64,000 nucleotides of DNA from Pannonibacter sp. XCT-53 (GCF_009915765.1 NZ_JAABLQ010000003.1:248001-312000); one strand, 5' to 3'. Shown: positions 14,630-23,394, counted from the stretch's first letter. The notes: generated by a model not told the origin, from the sequence alone. Numbers and translations are program-made.

Positions 14630-17293
14630 ATGTTGGGCTGGCTTAGAGCGGAGGCATGGAGCTTGGCAGACCCGATCAGGGCGGCAGGAACAGCCGCTGA
14701 TCTCTCATCCGGATCGCGTGCGCCCGACAAGACCGAGGCGGAACGGCGGCTGAAGTCCGTCGTCGGCCGCAGCCGTCTGGCTCTGGTCTGGGAACGGCTG
14801 TGGCCAGAGCTGTATCAGGCCCTCACCCTCGTGGCGCTGTTCGTCGGTGTCTCCTGGCTCGGCTTCTGGCTGCTTTTGCCCGGCTGGGCGCGGCTGGTCG
14901 GCGTGGCAGCCTTTGCCCTGGCGCTCCTCTACAGCCTGCGCGGCCTGCGCCACGTGCGCCTGCCGAGTGACTCCGAGGCCCTGCACCGGGTCGAGCTGGC
15001 CAGCGGCCACAGCCATCGTCCGCTGACGGCGCTCATCGACGATCTTCCGGCCCGTCCCACCGATCCGGTCACGCTGGCGCTGTGGCAGGTGCACAAGGAC
15101 CGCATGGCGGCCGCGTTGCGCAGCCTGCGCGCCGGCTTCGCCCATCCGCAGGCGTTCCGCCGCGACCCTTACGCGCTGCGGGTCGTGGCCTTTCTCAGCC
15201 TCATCGTCGGGGCTGCCGTCGCCTCCGGCGACCGCATGGACCGGTTGACCTCGGCCTTCCGGGCGCCGCTGGAGACGACCGAGATCGCCACGCGGCTCGA
15301 TGCCTGGGTGACGCCGCCCGTCTACACTGGCCGCCCGCCCGTCTATCTGACCGGCGAGACTGCGGCGCTGCGTGATCCGGGCGCGCCGATCCGCGTTCCG
15401 GCCGGCAGCGAACTCATCATCCGCGCCCAGGGCCTGTCCGGCTTTGCCGTCACCGCACCGGCGGCAACGCCGGCCGAGCCCGAGACCGCGGCTGCCGCCA
15501 CGGGCGCCGCCGGCACCGGCACCGGCGCGACCGCACCCGCGTCTGCGGGCGGTGTGGCCGAGACCCGTCTCGTCCTCACGGCCACCGGGCCGGTCGATCT
15601 CTCCGACAGCAGCGGCAAGGTCGCCAGCTGGATGTTCGAGGTCGAGCCGGACACCCCGCCGACGATCCGTCTGCTGGACGATCCGGAGACGCAGCTGAGC
15701 GGGGCGCTCAAGCTCTCCTATCTGGCTTCCGACGACTATCGTGTCCTGTCTGCCGAGGCGGCCATTTCCCCGGCCCCGCGCAGCGACCAGCCGTCCGGGC
15801 CGCAGCCGCGTCCGCTGGTGGAGGCGCCGCAGTTTCCCCTGTCCTTGCCGCCGCGCGCCGCCGCCACCCAGAATGCGGAGACCATCCGCGATCTGACGTC
15901 GCATCCCTGGGCCGGATCGGATGTCGATCTCGTGCTGACCGCCCGCGACGAGGCCGGCCAGACCGGCCAGTCCGAGCCGCATCGCTTCACCCTGCCGCAG
16001 CGCGGATTCTCCAACCCGCTGGCCCGTGCCGTCGTCGAGCAGCGGCGCGAACTGGCGCTGGACGCACATGCGCAGGTCCGGGTCATCGGTGCCTTCGACG
16101 CGCTGATGCTGGCGCCGGACGTGTTCGAGGTGCGGCCGAAGGCGTATCTCGGCCTGACCTTCGCCTATCGCAATCTCGTCGCGGCCCGCAGCGATGACGA
16201 GCTGCGCGCCTTGCTGCCGCTGTTGTGGGATCTGGCGCTGACCATCGAGGACGGCGATCTCTCGCTGGCCGAACGGGCCTTGCGCGAGGCGCAGGAGAAC
16301 CTGCGCAAGGCGCTCGAGGAAGGGGCGTCCGACGAGGAAATCGCCCGTCTCACCGAGGAGCTGCGCAAGGCGCTGCAGGACTACATGCAGGCGCTGGCCG
16401 AGCAGTTGCGGCAGAACCCGCAGGCCATGCAGCCGTTCAACCCGAACCAGCAGACCATGCGGCCGCAGGATCTCGAGGAAATGCTCAAGCGCATCGAGGA
16501 GCTGGCCCGGACCGGATCGCGTGATGCCGCGCGCGAGCTTCTCGCCCAGATGCAGCGCATGCTGGAAAATCTCCAGACCGGCCGGCCGCAGATGGCACCG
16601 GACGGGCTCAACAACGAGATGATGGAGATGCTCAACCAGCTCGGGCAGATGATCCAGCGCCAGCAGGAGCTGATGGATCAGACCAACCGCATGAACCGCG
16701 ACCAGCGGCAGCAGCAGCAAGGCCAGCAAGGCCAGCCGGGTGAGCCCGGCCAGCCGGGGCAGCCGGGGCAGCCGGGCGAAGGCGGCCAGCAGCAGCCGAT
16801 GACGGCCGAGCAGCTGCGCGAGCTGCTGCGGCAGCTGGAGCAGGGGCAGGGCGATCTGGCCCAGCAGCTGCAGCAGCTGATGGAACAGATGGGTCGCAAC
16901 GGCATGGGCGAGAACGAAGGCCTCGGCGAGGCCGGCGATGCCATGGGTCAGGCGCAGCAGTCGCTTGGTCAGGGCGCCGGCGAGCAGGCGGCCGGCCAGC
17001 AGGGCAACGCGCTCGATGCCCTGCGGCGCGGCGCGCAGCAGCTCGGCGAGCAGATGATGGGCGAGGGCGAGGGACCCGGCATGGCGCAGCAGCGCTCGCC
17101 GCTTAACGAGGATCCCCTTGGCCGGCCCCGCCGCACCGAGGGTCCGGATCTCGGCAGCCAGGTCAAGGTGCCGGACGAGATCGACGTCCAGCGGGCCCGC
17201 CGCATCCTCGAGGAGCTGCGTCGCCGCTTCTCCGATCCGAGCCGTCCGCGGCTGGAGCTCGACTATCTGGAACGGCTGCTGCGGAACTACTGA
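14630..17293 (+). CDS. TIGR02302 (DUF4175) family large membrane protein
   Basis: An 887-residue protein of unknown function found downstream of lysA across Rhizobiales. Hydrophobic helices lie near residues 64-105 and a third around 185-205; then comes an Ig-like/periplasmic region with an Ala/Thr/Pro-rich linker near residues 278-308, then a very long helical, Gln/Glu-rich C-terminal half (residues about 540-800) containing a collagen-like GQPG repeat near residue 705 and a Gln/Met-rich segment. Architecture suggests an inner-membrane anchored, elongated envelope protein. ATG 14630 is taken, but TTG 14663, eight bases after GGAGG, is an equally good start. A bidirectional terminator follows. 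Confidence 0.8.
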   Translation: MLGWLRAEAWSLADPIRAAGTAADLSSGSRAPDKTEAERRLKSVVGRSRLALVWERLWPELYQALTLVALFVGVSWLGFWLLLPGWARLVGVAAFALALLYSLRGLRHVRLPSDSEALHRVELASGHSHRPLTALIDDLPARPTDPVTLALWQVHKDRMAAALRSLRAGFAHPQAFRRDPYALRVVAFLSLIVGAAVASGDRMDRLTSAFRAPLETTEIATRLDAWVTPPVYTGRPPVYLTGETAALRDPGAPIRVPAGSELIIRAQGLSGFAVTAPAATPAEPETAAAATGAAGTGTGATAPASAGGVAETRLVLTATGPVDLSDSSGKVASWMFEVEPDTPPTIRLLDDPETQLSGALKLSYLASDDYRVLSAEAAISPAPRSDQPSGPQPRPLVEAPQFPLSLPPRAAATQNAETIRDLTSHPWAGSDVDLVLTARDEAGQTGQSEPHRFTLPQRGFSNPLARAVVEQRRELALDAHAQVRVIGAFDALMLAPDVFEVRPKAYLGLTFAYRNLVAARSDDELRALLPLLWDLALTIEDGDLSLAERALREAQENLRKALEEGASDEEIARLTEELRKALQDYMQALAEQLRQNPQAMQPFNPNQQTMRPQDLEEMLKRIEELARTGSRDAARELLAQMQRMLENLQTGRPQMAPDGLNNEMMEMLNQLGQMIQRQQELMDQTNRMNRDQRQQQQGQQGQPGEPGQPGQPGQPGEGGQQQPMTAEQLRELLRQLEQGQGDLAQQLQQLMEQMGRNGMGENEGLGEAGDAMGQAQQSLGQGAGEQAAGQQGNALDALRRGAQQLGEQMMGEGEGPGMAQQRSPLNEDPLGRPRRTEGPDLGSQVKVPDEIDVQRARRILEELRRRFSDPSRPRLELDYLERLLRNY

Positions 17294-17336
17294 GCCGCCC
17301 GGCCGGTGCGCCGGGATCTGCAGCGGCATTCCAACG

Positions 17337-17365
17337 AAAAAGGCGCGGAGATCCGCGCCTTTTTT
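17337..17365. terminator. Bidirectional intrinsic terminator
   Basis: AAAAAGGCGCGGA (17337-17349) pairs perfectly with the inverted copy at 17352-17364, with T tracts on both strands. It ends the lysA/TIGR02302 transcript and serves the convergent response-regulator gene. Confidence 0.93.
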
Positions 17366-17442
17366 CATGTCCGGAAAGAGGACGAGGGGGGGGGAGAGGA
17401 CGAGGCGGGACAGGGGCGCGGCGCCCTCGTGTCCGCCTGACG

Positions 17443-17838
17443 TCAGGCCGAGAGGCGTTTCGGCTCGCGCACCGTGCCGGTGAGCGCGTCGCGCACGGCC
17501 TGGCGGATATCGGCGAGGGAGAAGGGCTTCGTCACCACGTCGTGGACCAGGGCGTCGAGGCCGTTGGCGCGTTCGCGCTGGTCGGCGAAGCCGGTCATCA
17601 GCAGGATCGGCAGGTTCGGCCAGTCGCGCGCGGTGGCAAGCGCCAGGGCAATCCCGTCCATCACCGGCATCTTGATGTCGGAGAGCAGCAGGTCGAAGCG
17701 TCCCTGTTCGCGCGTCAGCACTTCGAGGGCCTCGCCGCCGTCCTCGGCCGCCTGCACCTCGTGCCCGTCCAGCTCCAGGGCGCGCTTCACGAACGTGCGG
17801 ACGGCGTCGTCATCTTCGGTGAGAAGAATGCGGGCCAT
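17443..17838 (-). CDS. Single-domain response regulator (CpdR-like)
   Basis: A 131-residue receiver domain with no output domain. The acidic triad is at residues 8-11 (TEDDD), the phospho-acceptor is Asp54 in LLSDIKMP, the switch Thr is in LLMTGF and the conserved lysine in TKPF. Stand-alone receivers such as CpdR and DivK are cell-cycle regulators in alphaproteobacteria; the sequence resembles CpdR-type proteins in general layout but I would not assign that name. ATG 17838 is chosen because AGGAGG, lying inside the last codons of hpt, is six bases upstream. A GTG six bases earlier abuts that site. It is clearly translated after hpt. Confidence 0.85.
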   Translation of the reverse strand: MARILLTEDDDAVRTFVKRALELDGHEVQAAEDGGEALEVLTREQGRFDLLLSDIKMPVMDGIALALATARDWPNLPILLMTGFADQRERANGLDALVHDVVTKPFSLADIRQAVRDALTGTVREPKRLSA

Positions 17839-17840
17839 GG

Positions 17841-18401
17841 TCACCCTCCTGTTCCCTTGTCCTGCCGCGGCGCTTCGTCCACGACCACGTAACCGATATA
17901 GGGCAGCTGCCGCCAGGCATGGCCCATGTCCATCCCGAATCCGACCACGAACCTGTCCGGACAGACGAAGCCCACGTAGTCGGCCTCGATCGCGGCCTTT
18001 CTGTGGTCCGGCTTGTCCAGCAGCGCTGCAATCTTTACCGATTTTGCGCCGCGCGCCAGCAGCCGGTCGCGCGCAAACGACAGGGTCCGCCCCGATTCCA
18101 GGATGTCATCCACAAGGATGATGTCGCGTCCGGACACGTCGCTTTCCACGTCCCTGAGCACCTTCACCTCGGTGCTGGTGGTGCCGGCGCCGTAGCTGGA
18201 CAGGTGCATGAATTCCATCTCGAGCTGCTGGCCGACGCGGTGCAGCGCCCGCACCAGGTCGGCGGCGAAGATGAAGCTGCCTTTCAGCACGGCCACGACG
18301 AGCAGACGGTGGGGCGCGTCCGCCGCAATCTCCTCGGCCAGCGTGTGCACGCGGCCAGCGATCTCGGCTTCGTCGAAGAGGGTGTGGATCTGGGGCGTCA
18401 T
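17841..18401 (-). CDS. hpt: Hypoxanthine phosphoribosyltransferase
   Basis: Purine salvage: hypoxanthine (and guanine) plus PRPP to IMP (GMP). The 186-residue product has the PRPP-binding loop DIILVDDILESGRTL, the flexible-loop SSYG motif near residue 69 and the base-stacking aromatic segment PDRFVVGFGMD. Its ATG overlaps the stop of the upstream zinc-ribbon gene (ATGA), so the two are translationally coupled, and the response-regulator gene follows two bases after its stop. Confidence 0.95.
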   Translation of the reverse strand: MTPQIHTLFDEAEIAGRVHTLAEEIAADAPHRLLVVAVLKGSFIFAADLVRALHRVGQQLEMEFMHLSSYGAGTTSTEVKVLRDVESDVSGRDIILVDDILESGRTLSFARDRLLARGAKSVKIAALLDKPDHRKAAIEADYVGFVCPDRFVVGFGMDMGHAWRQLPYIGYVVVDEAPRQDKGTGG

Positions 18402-19645
18402 TGCGTCTGTAGTCCGGCCTGTTGTCGGGCCCGGTCGATAAACCGGACCTGGATGTCGGCGGCCGTTTCCGGGGGATCCGCCAGTCGTGTGCGAAACCGG
18501 GTGCTGGACAGCGGTTCGAGCCCGACGGCCCGGGGCACCAGTGTCCAGGCGTAAATCTCCTGCTGGTCCTCGCCCCGCAGCGCCAGGCGCACGGCGGGCA
18601 CAGCCACGGGGTCCTCGGTGACGTTCTGGATCGTTCCTTCGACCACCAGAACCGCCGATCCCCCCTCGATTTCCCGGAAGGTTCTCAAATCACGGAACTC
18701 AAGTCCGCGCAAGTTCACCTCGTAGCCGATCACCTCGAACAGGCTGGCCAGATCAGGTGCCTGACGCACGACCAGAGACCGGTTGAAGAAGAGCCAGGCA
18801 CCAAGACCGACAGACAGACACAGGATCATTACGCCACCGGCGCGGCGCATCGTCTGAAGATTGAAGTACCGCCGCAGCTTCGACCAGTCGCGCGGCTTGC
18901 GCATCTTTTTCGGGTTAACCTTGATCTTCTTCCGCTTGGCCAGCGACTCGATGTCGATGGTGCGCGGCTTGCGCTCGCCGTCCTCGCCGTCGCCGCCTTC
19001 CGCTTCGTCGCCTTCGCTGCGGTCGCGGTCTGCTCCGAAGCCTGCGCCGCCCCCCCGGGCGCCCCCGCTATCCCCAGCCTCGCCCCCGTCGTTGCCCCCG
19101 TCGTTGCCCTCGTCGGCGTTGCTCCAGGTGCCGTCGGCGTCTGCCTCGCTGCCGCCCGCGCGTCTCAGTTCGGCTTCCCGGGCCCGCGCGGCGCGTGCCC
19201 GCTCATCCGATTCCCGCTCCTGATCGGACCAGGCATCGGTATCCTTTTCCTCAACCTCGGCGGTCGCCCAGTCCTCGTCCTTCAGCTTTTCGCTCTTGGG
19301 CGGGGCCAGGCCCCAATCATCGGCCCCATCATCAGCCCCGTCATCAGCCCCTTTGTCGGCGCCGGACTTTTCACCGGTCCTTGCCGCGGTCTCGGCCGCG
19401 TCGCCGTCGCCGGCTGCCCTGGTGCGTGCGGCGGCTGGTGCTGCCTTGCCGCTGCGCTCCGCCGCCTTGGCGGGGGCGTCGGCCTTGAAGCCGGCGGCCG
19501 GCTTGGGCTCGACCAGCGTCTCCTTGCGCGGGCTGATGAACCAGCGATTGCCGCAGCGGGCGCATTTCACGCTCCGGCCTTCGGCGCCGACCAGCTCCGC
19601 CTTGATCTCGTAGGACGTGTCGCAGTCCGGACAGGTGATCTTCAT
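18398..19645 (-). CDS. MJ0042 zinc-ribbon and DUF3426 protein with one membrane helix
   Basis: A 415-residue protein. The N terminus is an MJ0042-type zinc ribbon (MKITCPDCDTSYEI with a second pair CARCG near residues 28-31). Next is a long disordered region, first Ala/Lys/Pro-rich and then very acidic with ADDG repeats. A basic patch (KKIKVNPKKMRKPRDWSKLR) precedes a single membrane helix at about residues 268-287, followed by a periplasmic-side DUF3426 domain. Function is unknown; the layout suggests a cytoplasmic zinc sensor or protein-binding head attached to an envelope domain. It is divergent from ftsE and coupled to hpt. The start MKITCP is conserved in the family. Confidence 0.82.
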   Translation of the reverse strand: MKITCPDCDTSYEIKAELVGAEGRSVKCARCGNRWFISPRKETLVEPKPAAGFKADAPAKAAERSGKAAPAAARTRAAGDGDAAETAARTGEKSGADKGADDGADDGADDWGLAPPKSEKLKDEDWATAEVEEKDTDAWSDQERESDERARAARAREAELRRAGGSEADADGTWSNADEGNDGGNDGGEAGDSGGARGGGAGFGADRDRSEGDEAEGGDGEDGERKPRTIDIESLAKRKKIKVNPKKMRKPRDWSKLRRYFNLQTMRRAGGVMILCLSVGLGAWLFFNRSLVVRQAPDLASLFEVIGYEVNLRGLEFRDLRTFREIEGGSAVLVVEGTIQNVTEDPVAVPAVRLALRGEDQQEIYAWTLVPRAVGLEPLSSTRFRTRLADPPETAADIQVRFIDRARQQAGLQTQ

Positions 19646-19772
19646 GGGACGATGCTCTCGCTCCACGGTCATTGGGCCGCGTCAGGCGTCTAGGATATCA
19701 GTCCGGCATTCTTTTGCGGGGAACAAAGAGCGCGCGCATTTCCCCATGCTGGTTATGAGGACAGTCATATGT

Positions 19773-19788
19773 TTAATGAAGCGTTAAC
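19773..19788 (+). promoter_or_regulatory. Perfect CtrA-type box upstream of ftsE
   Basis: TTAA (19773-19776), seven bases, then TTAAC (19784-19788) matches the CtrA consensus exactly. It is 41 bases before the ftsE GTG start and 128 bases from the divergent zinc-ribbon gene. It suggests that ftsEX, a division module, is under cell-cycle control. This is inferred from the motif only. Confidence 0.6.
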
Positions 19789-19828
19789 GGGGCGGGGGTA
19801 GGGTGGCCACCGTCCACGGAGGTTTTGC

Positions 19829-20488
19829 GTGATCCGCTTCGAGAACGTCGGACTGCGTTACGGCATGGGGCCGGAGATCCTGCGCGATGTCAGTTTCAGC
19901 ATCGAGCGGCAGTCGTTCCAGTTCCTCACCGGGCCGTCCGGTGCCGGCAAGACCAGTCTCATCCGCCTGCTGTTCATGTCGCTGCGCCCGACGCGCGGGC
20001 TCATCCGCGTGTTCGACCGGGACATGGCGACGATCAACAAGAAGGAACTCCCCGAGCTGCGCCGCCGCATCGGCGTGGTGTTCCAGGATTTCCGCCTGCT
20101 CGATCACCTGACCACCTACGAGAATGTCGCCTTGCCCCTGCGCGTCCTCGGCAAGGACGAGGGCGACTACCGGTCCGACGTCATCGAGCTGCTCAAATGG
20201 GTCGGTCTCGGCGAGCGCATGCATGTGCTGCCTCCGGTGCTGTCGGGCGGAGAGAAGCAGCGGGCGGCGATTGCGCGCGCGCTCATCACCCGTCCGGATC
20301 TGCTGCTGGCGGACGAGCCGACCGGCAACGTCGATCCGCCGCTGGCCCGGCGGCTGCTCAGGCTCTTCATCGAGCTGAACCGGCTCGGTACCTCGGTGGT
20401 GATCGCCACCCACGACATCACGCTGCTCGAGCAGGTCGAGGCGCGCCGCATGGTGCTGGCCGACGGCCGTCTCAGCGTGTTCGACTAA
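19829..20488 (+). CDS. ftsE: Cell division ATP-binding protein FtsE
   Basis: ABC ATPase partner of FtsX at the division site, controlling periplasmic peptidoglycan hydrolases. The 219-residue product has Walker A GPSGAGKT (residues 35-42), Q-loop VFQDFRLLD, signature LSGGEKQR, Walker B LLLADEPTGNVD and the H-loop THD. It starts at GTG 19829 with CGGAGG eight bases upstream. It is 25 bases before ftsX and preceded by a CtrA box. Confidence 0.96.
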   Translation: MIRFENVGLRYGMGPEILRDVSFSIERQSFQFLTGPSGAGKTSLIRLLFMSLRPTRGLIRVFDRDMATINKKELPELRRRIGVVFQDFRLLDHLTTYENVALPLRVLGKDEGDYRSDVIELLKWVGLGERMHVLPPVLSGGEKQRAAIARALITRPDLLLADEPTGNVDPPLARRLLRLFIELNRLGTSVVIATHDITLLEQVEARRMVLADGRLSVFD

Positions 20489-20513
20489 GCCGCGCCGAGG
20501 GAAGGCTGAACCG

Positions 20514-21725
20514 ATGGCCCCGAAGACCCCGCCCCGCCCGCCGCACGACGGCCCCGAAGCCCCGAAGGCATCGCCGCGCGCGCCGGCCGTCGAGCTGCCG
20601 CCGGTCGATGCCCCGGATGCACGGTCGGCCGGCAAGACGCGCCCGTCGTCTGCCCCCGCCGGCAAGCGTCCGGCCTCAGGTCCGACCGCCGCCGCGCGGA
20701 TGGCCGGCGTCGCCAAGGCCGGTGTCGCAAGGGCCGCCGGCGGTCTCGCCTCGCGCCTCTCGGTGCCGCGCCCGCGTCTGCCGGGTCGCCGCCGCAACAA
20801 GGCCAGCGGCGCTGGCGACGAGCGCATCCGCAGCAGCGCGCCGATCGTGCCGCCGCAGTCGGTCGCCGGACGCGCGCTGACCCTTGTCGTTGCGATCATG
20901 AGCTTTCTTGCCTGCCTCACGGTCGGGTCGGTGTCCGTGGTCTGGGATGCCGCCCAGGACTGGAGCAACGATCTGGTGCGGGAGGTGACGATCCAGATCC
21001 GCCCCGCCGATGGCGTCGACATGCTGCAGCAGATCGAGCGCGCCGTGACCATCACCGAGCGCTACGAGGGCATCGGCACCGTCCGGGCCCTTTCGGACGA
21101 GGAAACCCGGGCCCTGCTGCAGCCCTGGCTGGGGTCGGGGCTCGATCTCGAGACGCTGCCGGTGCCGCGTCTGGTGCAGGTCACCGTGTCGGATCCCTCG
21201 GCGCTGAAGCTTGCCGATCTCAAGCAGGAGATCGAGCGCGAGGTGCGCGGCGCCAGTCTCGACGATCATTCGGTCTGGACCTCGCGTCTGGCGGCCATGG
21301 CCGGGGCCGTGGTGGCGGTCGGCTTCGGCATCCTGGCGCTGGTGCTGTTCTCGATGGTTCTCAGCGTGGTCTTTGCCACCCGGGCCGCGGTGGCCGGCAA
21401 CCGCGACGTCGTGTCGGTGCTGCATTTCGTCGGTGCGGAGGACGGGTTCATCGCGCGGGAGTTCCAGCGGCATTTCCTCGTGCTCGGCCTGCGTGGGGGC
21501 ATTGCCGGCGGTGTCATCGCGGTTGGCTGTTTCCTCGTGCTCGAAGTCTTCACGCGGGAGACCGCAGGTCACGCCGGCGCCGACCAGATGTCGGCGTTGT
21601 TCGGTCCGGTCGCGGTCAGCACGCCGGGGTATTTCGGAGTTGTCGGCGTGGTGTTTCTTGTCGCTGTCCTTACGGCCCTGACGTCCGGACTTGCCGTCAA
21701 GTCGCAGCTGGCCCGGATCGAGTGA
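20514..21725 (+). CDS. ftsX: Cell division protein FtsX with long N-terminal extension
   Basis: Membrane permease-like subunit of the FtsEX complex, 403 residues. Four membrane helices are visible: about residues 120-140, then three near the C terminus (about 265-285, 325-345 and 370-395), with a periplasmic domain between the first two. The first 115 or so residues form a Pro/Ala/Arg/Lys-rich, probably disordered cytoplasmic head that makes this FtsX longer than the usual 300-residue form. It begins at ATG 20514 after AGGGAAGG, directly downstream of ftsE. Confidence 0.93.
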   Translation: MAPKTPPRPPHDGPEAPKASPRAPAVELPPVDAPDARSAGKTRPSSAPAGKRPASGPTAAARMAGVAKAGVARAAGGLASRLSVPRPRLPGRRRNKASGAGDERIRSSAPIVPPQSVAGRALTLVVAIMSFLACLTVGSVSVVWDAAQDWSNDLVREVTIQIRPADGVDMLQQIERAVTITERYEGIGTVRALSDEETRALLQPWLGSGLDLETLPVPRLVQVTVSDPSALKLADLKQEIEREVRGASLDDHSVWTSRLAAMAGAVVAVGFGILALVLFSMVLSVVFATRAAVAGNRDVVSVLHFVGAEDGFIAREFQRHFLVLGLRGGIAGGVIAVGCFLVLEVFTRETAGHAGADQMSALFGPVAVSTPGYFGVVGVVFLVAVLTALTSGLAVKSQLARIE

Positions 21726-21774
21726 CGACCTGCCACGCCCAAAAAACATCCGAATCGGCTACTATCCTGTCGGC

Positions 21775-22491
21775 ATGACGTTTCTGACTTCCCATCAACG
21801 GCCCGGGGCCGAACCGGAGCCCTGCCTGGAGGCGCAGCCTGGCGGGGTCGGGGAGGAAGTGTCCGTCGCACCGGTGCGCCGGCGCCGGCGCCTGCGCAAG
21901 CGCTGGTGGATCCCGGGGTGCCTGCTGGCGCTGTCGCTGGTGTGGCTGGTGGTGTCGTTCCTGTCCTTTGCCGAGCGGGTGTCGCAGATGCGGCCGCCGG
22001 CGGATCCGCGCGCGGATGCCATCGTCGTTCTCACGGGCGGTCAGGCGCGCATCGAAAGCGCGGTTGCCCTGCTCAGCGAGCAGCGGGCCCGGCGGCTCCT
22101 GATCTCCGGTGTCAATCCGGGCACGACCGACAAGCAGATCATCGCCCGCACCACCACGCCGCAGGATCTCTTTGCCTGCTGCGTCGATCTTGACCGCAAG
22201 GCCCTCAACACCATCGGCAACGCCAGCGAGGCGGCGCTCTGGGCCAAGGAGCACGGCTTCACGTCTCTGGTTCTGGTCACCAGCGCCTATCACCTGCCGC
22301 GGGCCAGCATGGAGCTGAATGCGGCCATGCCCGATCTGCGTCTCGTTGCCTATCCGGTGGTGGCCGAGGAGCTGCAGCTGGATGACTGGTATCTGCGGCC
22401 GCGGACAATCCGCCTTCTCTTGCGGGAGTTTGTGAAGTATACCGTCGCCCGGGTCCGGGTCAGCACCATCGGTCTGCCGGACGGGGAGTAA
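21775..22491 (+). CDS. YdcF/DUF218-family membrane-anchored protein
   Basis: A 238-residue protein with an N-terminal basic segment (RRRRLRKRW), one membrane helix at about residues 45-62 and a DUF218 domain. The DUF218 core is recognisable by DAIVVLTGG near residue 81, the ISG strand, and SAYHLPRA with neighbouring acidic residues. Relatives include SanA and ElyC of the envelope stress and lipid-carrier pathways, so a role in envelope polysaccharide metabolism is inferred. It sits between ftsX and plsC, a conserved order. ATG 21775 is chosen; a longer frame would overlap the end of ftsX. Confidence 0.85.
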   Translation: MTFLTSHQRPGAEPEPCLEAQPGGVGEEVSVAPVRRRRRLRKRWWIPGCLLALSLVWLVVSFLSFAERVSQMRPPADPRADAIVVLTGGQARIESAVALLSEQRARRLLISGVNPGTTDKQIIARTTTPQDLFACCVDLDRKALNTIGNASEAALWAKEHGFTSLVLVTSAYHLPRASMELNAAMPDLRLVAYPVVAEELQLDDWYLRPRTIRLLLREFVKYTVARVRVSTIGLPDGE

Positions 22492-22615
22492 CCCCCGGAT
22501 CCGCTGCTGCTGCCGGTGTCGGGCGCAAGGGCCGGTGCCCCGCCCGCCGGTGTGACGGGCAGGTGCTGCTCGTCCGGTTCACCTTTCTTGCCCACACATT
22601 CGGCTGTCGCGTTCC

Positions 22616-23386
22616 ATGCTTTTCCTGCGCTCGCTGCTCTTCCAGACCGCCTTCTACCTGGGCACGCTGATCATGATGATCGTGTTCGCGCCCTTCGTCT
22701 TCCTGACGCCGCGCCGCGTGGCCTGGATCGTCGTGCCGTTCTGGGCGCGGGCCAACCTCCTGTTCCTGCGCTGGTTTGCCGGCGTGACGCTGGAGGTGCG
22801 CGGGGCGCAGCACATTCCGCAAGGTGGCTTCATCGTCGCCTCGAAGCACCAGTCGGTGTGGGAGACCTTCGCTCTCATCCCGCATTTCCGTGACCCCACC
22901 TACATCCTGAAGCGCGAGCTGCGCTGGATCCCGATCTTCGGCTGGTACACGGCCAAGATGAAGCAGATCCCGATCAACCGGGGCAAGCGGGCCGCCGCGC
23001 TGGCGGCCATGATGGATGCGGCGAAGGAAGCCATCGGCGAGGGCCGCCAGATCCTGATCTTCCCCGAAGGCACGCGCCGGCCGGCGGGGGGCGAGCCGAA
23101 GTACAAGTTCGGCATCTCGCATCTCTACCGCGAGCTGGAGTGCCCGGTGCTGCCGGTCGCGCTCAATGCCGGTGTCTACTGGCCGCGCCAGAGCTTCTTC
23201 ATCTATCCGGGCAAGGTCATCCTGGAGTTCCTGCCGCCGATCGCGCCGGGTCTGGACCAGCAGGCGTTTTTCGACCGTCTGACTGGCGACATCGAAACCG
23301 CGTCCGACCGGCTGCTCGAGGAGGCCCGGGCCGAGGCCCGTCCCTCGCCGGTGCTGCGCGACATCCCCGTCCGGGCAGCGTCCTGA
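22616..23386 (+). CDS. plsC: 1-acyl-sn-glycerol-3-phosphate acyltransferase
   Basis: Converts lysophosphatidic acid to phosphatidic acid in phospholipid synthesis, at the inner membrane. The 256-residue product has two hydrophobic N-terminal helices (about residues 5-30 and 36-56). The catalytic dyad motif is in the variant form HQSVWE (His78 and Glu83, H-x4-E rather than H-x4-D). The substrate motif FPEGTR follows. The gene ends nine bases before the convergent ChaC-like gene. Confidence 0.92.
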   Translation: MLFLRSLLFQTAFYLGTLIMMIVFAPFVFLTPRRVAWIVVPFWARANLLFLRWFAGVTLEVRGAQHIPQGGFIVASKHQSVWETFALIPHFRDPTYILKRELRWIPIFGWYTAKMKQIPINRGKRAAALAAMMDAAKEAIGEGRQILIFPEGTRRPAGGEPKYKFGISHLYRELECPVLPVALNAGVYWPRQSFFIYPGKVILEFLPPIAPGLDQQAFFDRLTGDIETASDRLLEEARAEARPSPVLRDIPVRAAS

Positions 23387-23394
23387 GCGGGGCC

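Noticed and set aside
14705..17368. Long minus-strand open frame over the TIGR02302 gene
   Set aside because: Antisense shadow of a GC-rich gene; composition is Leu/Arg/Gly-rich with no domain and the plus-strand product is family-like.
17386..17394. Nine-base G run near the convergent terminator
   Set aside because: A single homopolymer in a non-coding gap; may be a sequencing-sensitive site, but no regulatory role can be argued.
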